A stretch of 64,000 nucleotides of DNA from Mediterraneibacter agrestimuris (GTDB lineage Bacteria; Bacillota; Clostridia; Lachnospirales; Lachnospiraceae): the NCBI RefSeq assembly GCF_943193195.1, contig NZ_CALPDG010000001.1, positions 124,001 through 188,000 of the forward strand, in the 5' to 3' direction. Below, piece by piece: positions 33,515 through 42,800 of this stretch. The translations under genes were made by a program, and so were the position numbers. Below the pieces are notes generated by a model that made no database searches, was not told the DNA's origin, and saw only the letters and a list, made by a program, of their open reading frames with translations. The stretch's first letter is position 1; each line of letters opens with the position of its first letter.

Positions 33515-35518
33515 TTATAACACAATATCGTCTATTTTTTCAAATGTCTCCAGACGATAAGACTCTACTGTATTTCCTGCTGCCAGATAGAACGTGTCAC
33601 CCACATAAAGACCTCGGATATTTGAAGACATTCCCGTCAGTTCTCTTTCAAACACAATTTCGAATCCGTCTTCTTTATCATAAGAGAAAATATAATATTT
33701 CTGGTACTCTCCATATGCGCTGAATCCAATCAGACCTTTCTCTGCATCAATAAATGCAGCCTTATAGTTATATGCAACATCTGTAGAATAAGCGCCTTCT
33801 ATCACGTATTTTTGGATCTCCTGTACATCCTTCGGATCGCTGATATCAAACATAGACAGTTTTACGCCGTTAGTCGTTGTTCCGGTCTCATCCACATCCA
33901 TCCCGACACCCAGCAGCATTCCCTCTCCAAATGGATGTAAATACTCTGAAAATCCCGGTATCTTCAATTCTCCCAGTATCTTCGGATTTTTCGGATTCGA
34001 TAAATCTACAGAAAACAGTGGGTCCATCTGCCTGTATGTCACAAAATATCCGGCGTCTCCCATAAATCTCGCTGAATATACTCTTTCATCTTCTGCCAGA
34101 TTTTCGATCCGAGATAATTCTTTTAAATTCTTATCCAAAATATACAGCACGTTTGTATCTGTCTTTGGCGCTTCACTTTCCTCTTCTGTATCACCGAACA
34201 GTGTAAGCGGCATAATACCGCTGTTTCCCACAGGGCTGACTATCGTCACCAGCCGCAGATTGCCTTTATATTCATCAATACTAAAAGAATCATTCAGCGT
34301 GCCGTCTATCTTTACCTGTCCGACTGCTTTAAGCTTTCCGTCTTTATACCCAATCTTGCGGATCCATGTCCGGGTAATGTCGGTGCTGCTCTTTCCGTAT
34401 CCATAATCACTCTCACAGATGTAGATATTCTCTCTGCTTACATAACACATTCCCATTGTTCCAAATACTGCCTTGCTGTCAACCTGCTCTTTTGGATCAT
34501 CTAATGAGAAGGACGTGATCACTGTATACTGACTTCCTGCATTAAATGAAGGAAGAAAGATATCTGTACTTTCGATTGTCTTTCCCTGTACCATCGGAAT
34601 ATAGTCTTCCAGATTTCTTGGCACACAGCCCATATCAGGATAATAATTACTCAGCATATAGACGTGATCACCCACAATACGCATGGTGTTGAAATTACCG
34701 CTCTGTGTAATCTTTCCGATAGATTTCGCATCCTTTGGATCGCTGATATCAAAAGTCTCTGCTACAGAATATTCCCTATAACTTCCATACTCACTGCCGC
34801 CCGCCGGCTCAGTATATTCTGAACGGGTATACACTGCAATAAGTCTGTCATTTTTCACAAAAATCTCTGACACATATATATTACTTTCCAGATCGATTAC
34901 TCCCAGTTCTTCCAGTTCTTCGTCTGTAATATCTACGATATTGATCCGGTGACCGTTGAGCACATAAAGCTTCTCGCCGTCTGTTTTAACAATGTCTCCC
35001 TCGCCAACGCCCTCTTCACGGGTATTTGTATCCGAATACCCGCCTTCTGCATAAACAGCGGCGCCTGCGTCCTGACCTGCTGCCTGGTCCATCGCCAATT
35101 CCGTCTTTGCTTCCATCGTGCCGGCATTATTGCTCTGATTTCTCCGTTTATTTTCCGCTTCTATATAAGAATAAATCTCATTATAGTCCCTTGCAGACGC
35201 GATTTGAGTTACCTCTCCCTCATCACCTTCCGAAGCAGTTGATTCTTCTGTGGATTCTGATGCACTGTCCGCTTTTGCAGAAACTCCTTCTTTACCGTCC
35301 TTATTCTGGTCTCCCAAAAGTCCCGCGCCCGCCGCTCCAATGCCTGCAACAACAACACAGCATGCTGCTGCCGCCATGAATTTCCGATAATATGCCAGTT
35401 TCCGTTTCTTTGCTCTCTCTTCTAACTGATCCATCACACAATCCGGTTCCAGGGTAACCGGAATCTGAATCTTGCCGGACTGTTCTTCGATTAATTTTTT
35501 CAAATCTTTTTCTTCCAT
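33515..35518 (-). CDS. Membrane-anchored beta-propeller protein, possible anti-sigma factor
   Basis: 667 residues. A cytoplasmic N-terminus of about 40 residues (MEEKDLKKLIEEQSGKIQIP...) precedes one membrane span (about 46-70), an acid/Ser-rich linker, and an extracellular domain. That domain is of the Beta_propel type, with repeats such as TREEGVGEGDIVKTDGEKLYV, EYSVAETFDISDPKDAKSIG, SARFMGDAGYFVTYRQMDPL and LSMFDISDPKDVQEIQKYVI. It is encoded 19 bp after an ECF-like sigma factor gene. This resembles anti-sigma factors that hold the sigma factor by a short cytoplasmic tail and sense outside signals through a propeller. No zinc-binding anti-sigma motif is seen, so this role is inference. Confidence 0.85.
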   Translation of the reverse strand: MEEKDLKKLIEEQSGKIQIPVTLEPDCVMDQLEERAKKRKLAYYRKFMAAAACCVVVAGIGAAGAGLLGDQNKDGKEGVSAKADSASESTEESTASEGDEGEVTQIASARDYNEIYSYIEAENKRRNQSNNAGTMEAKTELAMDQAAGQDAGAAVYAEGGYSDTNTREEGVGEGDIVKTDGEKLYVLNGHRINIVDITDEELEELGVIDLESNIYVSEIFVKNDRLIAVYTRSEYTEPAGGSEYGSYREYSVAETFDISDPKDAKSIGKITQSGNFNTMRIVGDHVYMLSNYYPDMGCVPRNLEDYIPMVQGKTIESTDIFLPSFNAGSQYTVITSFSLDDPKEQVDSKAVFGTMGMCYVSRENIYICESDYGYGKSSTDITRTWIRKIGYKDGKLKAVGQVKIDGTLNDSFSIDEYKGNLRLVTIVSPVGNSGIMPLTLFGDTEEESEAPKTDTNVLYILDKNLKELSRIENLAEDERVYSARFMGDAGYFVTYRQMDPLFSVDLSNPKNPKILGELKIPGFSEYLHPFGEGMLLGVGMDVDETGTTTNGVKLSMFDISDPKDVQEIQKYVIEGAYSTDVAYNYKAAFIDAEKGLIGFSAYGEYQKYYIFSYDKEDGFEIVFERELTGMSSNIRGLYVGDTFYLAAGNTVESYRLETFEKIDDIVL

Positions 35519-35537
35519 GATCCAAAACTCCCTTCTT

Positions 35538-36050
35538 TTACTCTATCACCTGACGCAACTTCTCCAATGCCCGGGCTTTGCGAGAACGCACAGTGGCGGG
35601 ATTCATCCCTATCATTCCCCCGATCTCCTCGCTGGGATACCCGCCCAGGACCGAACAGGCTACTATCATCCTGTCCTCTTCATTAAGCTGCATAAAAGCT
35701 GCCCGTACATCGCAATTCACCGCATGGTCCGTCTCCTGCGCTACAATCTCCTCCGTCAGTTCCGCTGTCCTGCCCTCCTGCCGGAAACACTTCTTACACT
35801 GATTCGACAAAATCGTGAAGATCCAGCTTCTGAAAGATTCTTCCTTTTTCAGCTTATGCAGATTTTCATAAGCAGCAACAATTGTTTCGCTGACCACATC
35901 CTCTGCATCTTGCGGCTGTCTCATTGTATAAAGCGCAAAGCGGTACAGATCTTTATATATCCTTCCATATAATGTACCAAATGCCTGTACATCCCCATGA
36001 CGGGATTTCCGGATCAGCGCCCGCTCCGAATACTTCTCATAATCCTGCAT
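35538..36050 (-). CDS. ECF-like RNA polymerase sigma factor
   Basis: 170 residues. Region 2 (QAFGTLYGRIYKDLYRFALY, PQDAEDVVSETIVAAYEN, FRSWIFTILSNQCKKCFR) and region 4 (YPSEEIGGMIGMNPATVRSR) are joined by a short linker, without regions 1.1 or 3. The ATG at 36050 follows AAAGGAGGGG, while an in-frame TTG at 36068 overlaps that site. It is first in a two-gene operon with the beta-propeller membrane protein and probably responds to an envelope signal. Its regulon is unknown, although the adhesin lies nearby. Confidence 0.93.
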   Translation of the reverse strand: MQDYEKYSERALIRKSRHGDVQAFGTLYGRIYKDLYRFALYTMRQPQDAEDVVSETIVAAYENLHKLKKEESFRSWIFTILSNQCKKCFRQEGRTAELTEEIVAQETDHAVNCDVRAAFMQLNEEDRMIVACSVLGGYPSEEIGGMIGMNPATVRSRKARALEKLRQVIE

Positions 36051-36086
36051 CCGTTCCCCTCCTTTCAAAGCTATTACATCTATTAG

Positions 36087-36224
36087 GTAACAGTTCAGCC
36101 TTTCGGCTTCCTGTTACAGGCATCAAGCCATGCAAAACCACTTCGTGGTGGCTTGATGCATCTCTACCTGTACGTTATTTCACGGACTTTGCAGCCAGTG
36201 CAAAGTCCTGAGCTGAACTGTTAC
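36087..36224. repeat. Full-length GTAAC-type element, copy A1 (138 bp)
   Basis: Begins GTAACAGTTCAGCC and ends GCTGAACTGTTAC as terminal inverted repeats. Internal stems are GCATCAAGCCA/TGGCTTGATGC and GGACTTTGCA/TGCAAAGTCC. It is almost identical to 52068-52204, differing at a few bases. Confidence 0.9.
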
Positions 36225-36257
36225 CTATTAGAGTCTTTTTAAGTGAATTTTGTTGCA

Positions 36258-36349
36258 TTTAAAAAGTAACCGCCCCTCGACTAAAGGATTGCGGTTACTT
36301 TTTTTGTGACTTATTAATTTGGGATTAACCAACTATCAACAGCGCCTTG
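36258..36349 (-). ncRNA. Orphan antisense RNA of the type I antitoxin family
   Basis: Minus-strand TTGACA (36379-36384), 17-bp spacer, TATTAT-like TAATAT (36356-36361). The RNA shares TGATAGTTGG and the CCGCCCCTCGA-containing terminator (arms 36261-36273, 36291-36303) with the antitoxin at 21700-21794. No toxin ORF remains upstream on the plus strand; element A1 occupies that place. Confidence 0.65.
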
Positions 36350-36385
36350 TTTATTATATTAACAAAAGACTTTTGAATTGTCAAA

Positions 36386-36577
36386 TTAACCTTCGCTGTC
36401 CAGCTTTGCTATATCATCCGTATACAACTCGGCGATCTTATCTTCCAGGTCTCTTTCCTGCTTTTTCATGTCATGATGTTTCCACGCAAACACCACAATA
36501 ACAAGGATCAATATGATCAGAGCAGGTATATCCCACCAACAAAAACCTAATGTTGTATGTTCTAATATATATGACAT
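36386..36577 (-). CDS. Mini-membrane protein, paralogue 2
   Basis: 63 residues from the ATG at 36577 (AAGGAGG 9-10 nt upstream; the ATG at 36583 is too close to that site). Sequence: one membrane span (WWDIPALIILILVIVVFAW) then a charged helix HHDMKKQERDLEDKIAEL. It resembles the 36601-36828 product in span (F/W-WD-PAL) and coiled tail, indicating tandem duplication. It is probably cotranscribed with that gene and may follow the giant surface protein gene in the same transcript. Function unknown. Confidence 0.75.
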   Translation of the reverse strand: MSYILEHTTLGFCWWDIPALIILILVIVVFAWKHHDMKKQERDLEDKIAELYTDDIAKLDSEG

Positions 36578-36600
36578 ATCCATTCCTCCTTTTCTTGTTA

Positions 36601-36828
36601 TTATATGTTTGTGGATCCTTCATTCACTCCATGCAGTTCATCGAACTCTTTCTGCATAGCTTCCAGCTTTTCTTGCCTTTCCTCATCGAAATCTTTCTCG
36701 CGTTTCCTCTGATTATGAGTGTGTACGATCAGCATGACAATCATAACCGCTCCTACCAGAAGCGCCGGCAGATCCCAGAAGTGTAAGCCTAAACTGTTGT
36801 GTACAAAATATGAAAAATCATACAACAT
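36601..36828 (-). CDS. Mini-membrane protein, paralogue 1
   Basis: 75 residues from the ATG at 36828, which has AAGGAGG about 8 nt upstream; an extension to 36852 lacks support. A membrane span (HFWDLPALLVGAVMIVMLIV) is followed by a Lys/Glu-rich helix QRKREKDFDEERQEKLEAMQ. The same span-plus-charged-helix pattern ends the giant surface protein upstream (LHFLLMLIAMIVYAAYTRSM then MKKRQERIAELVEELEAEML). The three proteins may therefore associate in the membrane. Confidence 0.75.
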   Translation of the reverse strand: MLYDFSYFVHNSLGLHFWDLPALLVGAVMIVMLIVHTHNQRKREKDFDEERQEKLEAMQKEFDELHGVNEGSTNI

Positions 36829-36871
36829 CCTGATTACCTCCTTCTTAAACAACTATATTTCATCTGTTTCT

Positions 36872-39800
36872 TTACTCTGCCGATTCCTGCTGTTTTCTCT
36901 TAAGCATCTCTGCCTCAAGCTCCTCTACAAGTTCAGCAATTCTTTCCTGCCGTTTCTTCATGCTTCTTGTATATGCTGCATATACGATCATTGCGATCAG
37001 CATCAATAAGAAATGTAATACACAGCACTCATGATCATCAAGATCTCGATTAGCCAACGGTACTTCTTCGTCAACTACAGGAACAACTTCAACTTCACCG
37101 TTATCGTCTGTTGTAATCTCACCGCCGGTTGTTCCGTCTCCAGGCGTCGGTACTGCCGGTGTTACTGCCGGAGTCGGCACTGCCGGTGTTGCTGGCGCTG
37201 CGTCTCCGCCCGGTGCTGGTGTTGGCGTTGGTGCTGCGTCTCCTTCCGGTGTTGGGGTTGGTGCTGCGTCTCCTTCCGGTGTTGGCGTTGGTGTTGTGTC
37301 TCCTCCCGGTGTTGGCGTTGGGGTTGTGTCTCCTCCCGGTGTTGGCGTCGGGGTTGTGTCTTCTCCCGGTGCCGGGGTTGGTGTTGTATCCCCGTCAGGT
37401 GTTGGAGTCGGTGTCGGTACTACTACAGGATTTTCTGTGTAAACAACCGTTATTACAACATCTCTTGCCGGCATGCCTTCCGCTCCCGTTCTTACGAATG
37501 CGTAGTCTGCTGTATATCCGCTGATTATCGGTGATGTATAACCAAATGTTTCACCTTCCAGATACTGGGCATTTACGCTCGGCGCTGCTGTTGTTCCATC
37601 AGAGTATATATAATTGATTGTCAATGTATAAGTATCTTCAACTTCTGTAGGCTCTGTTGTACTCGGCTCTGTAGGCTCTGTTTCATCACTGTCCCCGATT
37701 GCTGCATTTACAAGGTCATTTCCTGCATCCGCTCTCACTACTTCATAAGAACATTCCAGTGTAACTTCCACACCTGGTGCAAGAGTATCAATGATAGCTT
37801 CGTTGTCATCATTTACTTCAATATTATCTGCCCATGTTACCCGCCCTGCTGCATTCAGGTTATCCATAATAACTACGTTGTTCAATGTGACGTTTCCTGT
37901 ATTTACAACTTCAATTTCATATGTGATTACTTCACCAATTTCGTAAGTATTCCCTTCTTCCGGTACAGATGTTACGGTCTTCACAACAGTCATGTTCGGA
38001 TTCTGTTCCTCTGTTTCAACCTCTCTTTCTCCCGGATCAATCTCCGGTTCCGGTCCGTCTGGATTCTCTTTATCAGCTGTTCCTGCCGCTACATTAACTA
38101 CGCTGCCTGCCTTGATGTCCTCTTCTGTTACTGTATACTCTGTTGTAAATGTTTCACTTGCTCCCGGTGCCAGTGTCTCAATTGTCCACTCATCACCTGT
38201 AAGCTCATCTGTTACAACGATATTCTCCAGAGTCTGGTTACCACTATTTGTTGCCGTAATCGTATATTCGATTACTTCATTCAATGCATATGTCTCGCCG
38301 TTTTCCGGTGTGCTTGTTGTGTCTTTTGTGATTGTTAAGTTACCATTTGCTTCTACTGTTGCAACTGTTTCATCATCAGAAGCCCTTACAGCCTGCCGTT
38401 GCGGATTTTCTGCTGTTCCTTCTGCTGTCGCCACATTTTTAACTTCACCTGCCACCAAATCTTCTTCTGTAACAGCATACTGAGTTTCAAACGTTCCACT
38501 TACTCCCGGTGCCAATTCTTCAATCGTCCACTTATCACCTGTAAGCTCATCTACAACTTCTATATCCTTTACTGTAAGATTTCCGTTGTTGAGTACTATA
38601 ATCTCATAAGGAATCTCCTCATTAAGACCAACTGCTCTGCCATCCGCTAAAACAGCCTCCTTATCTACATAAAGACTCGGCGCCGCCGTTTCTATCGGTT
38701 CATCCTTCTCCCCCGGTGTTACATCCGGTTTTTCTTCATCCGGATCAGGACTTGTTCCTTCTGCTGTCGCTACATTTTTAACCATTCCGGCAATAACATC
38801 TTTTTCTGTTACTTTATACTCTGCTTCAAATGTTTCGTCTTCTCCCGGTGCCAGTGTCTCTATCGTCCACTCATCACCTGTAAGCTCATCTTCTACCGTA
38901 ATATTTGTAATTGTAAGGTTTCCATCATTCTTCACAGCAATCTGGTAGTTGATTACTTCACCAAGTACATAAACTGCCCCATTTTCCGGTGTACTCAATG
39001 TTGTCTTGCTTACTGTTAAGTGACCATTTTTATCATCCGTGTTATCTGTTACATCATCTGCTGCTGTAACAGCATTGCCGTTAGATGCTGTTCCTTCTGC
39101 TGTTGCTTCATTAAGGATACTGCCTTTAAGAATATCTTCTTCTGTTACTTTGTGTTTAAAAGCATATGTTTGCTCTCCATCCGGTACCAGCTGGTCAATA
39201 ACTCCGAGTAACTTTCCATCCTCAGGACTAAGACTATCTGTTACATTAATATTGTTGACTGTAAGATTTCCAGTATTTTTTACAGTAATCCGATACTCAA
39301 TCTCACTGTCTAATGCAAATGTTCCATCTTCCGGACTGTTTGTTGTTACCTTCGTTACCCGCATTTCTCCGTTTGCATCAGCCACATCAACGCTATCTGT
39401 TGCTGTATAAGTTTTACCACCTGAAAAAGATGCTGCTGCCTCATTGACAAACTGTCCTGCAAGAATATCCTCTTCTTTAATATCATAAACAGCTTTTGTT
39501 GTTCTTTTTTCCCCTGCCGGAACATTTTCAAATACAGACTCACCTGTAATTGTTACACCGTCTTTTTCAGAAATCGTGATAGTACGTTCTGTTGCGTATA
39601 TGTTCTTTACAGTAATCTCAAATTCAACAGTATCACCAAGACCATATTCTCCGTCCTCATGAGCCTTGGTAATAATCCCAAGTCCGCTTGGATCTGTAAT
39701 CTCATCTGTAACTGTCAATGTTCCTTTTTCTTTTTTAACGTCATAGTTATCTGTCGTATCTTTACCACCTGCTGTATATATTTTCACTTCCTGAATTACG

Positions 39801-42800
39801 TTATCAGAAGAACCAACATACGGCTGACTTCCCTCAACCGTTATATTTGCTTTCTGACCGGCTGCAAGAGTAGAATCGTTAATAAATTCATATCCCTCGG
39901 CTTCTAATGCTTCGCCGTCATATACCTTTGTGCCTGATGCAGCTTTAACAGTAATCGGCCGTTTTGATACTGACAATGTTCCTCCTTTATATGTTACAGA
40001 ATTATAGCTGTCTGTTACATCGACTTCGTTACCATCTATTGTACGGACAACCTTATAATCCTTAATTGTATTTGATGAATCCCCTACATCTGTCTGGCTT
40101 CCGGAAACATCTGCTGTAAGAGTGTCTCCCTCTACTAGAATACGCTCGTCATTAACTGTAAATCCGGAATTCGTTAATGCTGTTCCATCATATTCTTTAT
40201 TATCACTGGCTGCTGTAAGAATAATCTCTGTTGCAATCGGTGTGATCGTTAAGAATCCGTCTACTACCCTTACTTTAAGATTTTTGTAGTTCCTTGATTC
40301 TGCCTTAAAGTCAGCTTCTGTAAGTTCCATCGGATATTTTCCGGCAGTAATTCCTTTTGCCTCCGCTGTATGACCCTCTTCAAGACTTACTGTAATTGTT
40401 GCATCAATTGTTTCTGCATTAGACGTAAAGCCTGTTACACTCTGCTCGTTTCCATCGTATACTCCGCTTTTGTTCGCTCCAGTTACTTCTACTTCCACCT
40501 CTTCTTGAACCGGGGTAATCTCAAGCCAGCCATCCTCAACTACAAATTCAAAGTTATTATAATTATCGGATGCTGCTGTAAAGTCTTCCGGTACAAGTTC
40601 CATCAGATACTTGTCAGCTTCTGTTCCCGTTGCAGTGTCTTTTCCGGTTTGTGAAAGTGTAACTGTTACATCAGCCGGTGCATCAGATGTAAATCCTGTC
40701 ACACTCTGCGGAGTTTTATTATATTCCTTAGAGTCTTGTGTACCTTTGACATGTATTGTCAAGGTATCTGCTGGGTTAATCTTCAGCCAGCCGTCTATAA
40801 CATCTACATTAATTTCACTGTAATTATCAGATGTAACTGTAAAATCTTCCTCTGCCAGTCCCATATAGTATTCACCGGCTTCTGCTTCGGTTATACTGTC
40901 TTTCCCTTTTACGTTCAGGACAACTGCTACATTCGCTGGTGCATCAGATGTAAATCCTTCTATCGTCCACTCATTACCATTGTAAGTCTCCGTACGATTT
41001 TTTCCAGTGATTGTTACCGTAAGAGGTTCTGTAATTGGTGTGATATCTAGATAACCATCTACTACTTTTACATTAATCGTCTCATAGTTATCAGATGTAA
41101 CTGTAAAGTCTTCCTCTGTCAGTCCCATCCGATATTGTCCGACTACGGTTCCCGTTGCAGTATCTTTCCCAGTTGTGTTAAGTATTACATCTACATTTGC
41201 TGGCGCATCAGATGTAAATCCTGTTACACTCTGCTCACTTCCGTTATATACCTTACTGTCATGATTTCCGGTAATTGTTACGGTAAGAGGTTCTGTAATT
41301 GGTGAAATATCTAGATAACCATCTACTACTTTTACATTAATCGTCTCATAGTTATCAGATGTAACTGTAAAGTCTTCTTTTGTCAGACCCATCGAATAAT
41401 GTCCGACTATAGTTCCCTTTGCAGTATCTTTCCCAGTTGTGTTAAGTATTACATCTACATTTGCTGGCGCATCAGATGTAAATCCCGTTATACTCTGCTC
41501 GCTTCCGGTATATATCTTACTGTCATGATGTCCAGTAATTGTTACGGTAAGAGGATTTGTATCCTTCGTAATATCAAGATAACCGTCTACTACTTCTACT
41601 TTAAGATTATTGTAGTTATCAGATACTGCTTTGAAGTCCTCTGCTTGAAGGCCCATTTCATAATGTCCGGCTACGGTTCCCTTAGCAATAGCCTTTCCTT
41701 CCTCTTTAAGTTCCACACGAATTGTCTCATCAACCTCTTTCGCATTAGATGCAAATCCTGTTACACTCTGCTCACTTCCGGTATATGTTTTGCTATCATG
41801 ATTTCCTGTTACTGTTACTATTGTTTCCGCAGTAGTTGGCGTAATCTCAAGCCAACCATCTTCCACCTCTACAGCAACATTTGTATAGTTCTGCTTACTT
41901 ACTTCAAAGCTCTCCTCTGTAAGTTCCATTTGGTAAGTATCAGCATTGATTCCTGTTGCCTCTGCTTTTATACCATTTTTCAGTTCTACCTGGATGCCCT
42001 TCGGTGCATTAGATGTAAATCCTACTACTGTATGTGGATTTTTGTCATATTCTACAGTAGATGTGTTGCCTTTGATCTTTACAGTTGTCGGGGTAGTGAT
42101 CGGGTTAATCGTCAATTTACCATCCACAACCTTCTTTGTAATATTACAGTAGTTTTCTGATGTTACTACAAAATCGTCCTCTTTAAGCCCCATATAGTAA
42201 GTATCGGCATTGATCCCCTTTACAACTGCTGACCTTCCAGAAGCCAGCGCAACTGTTACGCTCTCGGGTGCATCAGATGTAAATCCTGTTATTTGCTGTT
42301 CGTTTCCATTATAGGTCACTTCATCGCTATTTCCGGTAATTGTAACTTCCAGTTTATCATCTGTCGGATTAATCTTCAGCCAGCCGTCTTCTACTTTGAC
42401 TGTCAGATTTGTATAATTTTCCGATGTTGCCAAAAAATACTCTGCTTCCAGTCCCATCATATATGGTTTTTCCTGAGCATTTGTACCGGACGCCTTTGCC
42501 TCCATACCTGCTGCAAGCTCTACATTGATTGTTTTATCAATTTCCTCTGCATTGGATGTAAATCCTGTTACACTCTGTTCTTCACCTGTATATGTTACAG
42601 TCCCATGATTTCCGGTTACTTCTACTACTGTTTCCACAGTAATTGGCATAATCGTCAACTTACCGTCTTCTTTAATATGAACGGTAACATCTTTGTAATT
42701 AGGTGAGGAGGCTTTGAAGTCACCTGCCGTTAAGTTCATGTAGTAATCGCCTGCATCTGTACCCTTCGCTTCTGCTTTTTTTAAGAATCTTAAATCCACC

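Noticed and set aside
36087-36224. CRISPR-like repeat
   Set aside because: Copies are dispersed across the window instead of regularly spaced and have terminal inverted repeats, so they are palindromic intergenic elements.
37031-37534. Cys/Arg-rich plus-strand frame
   Set aside because: It is the complement of the Thr/Pro/Gly repeat tract of the giant surface protein.
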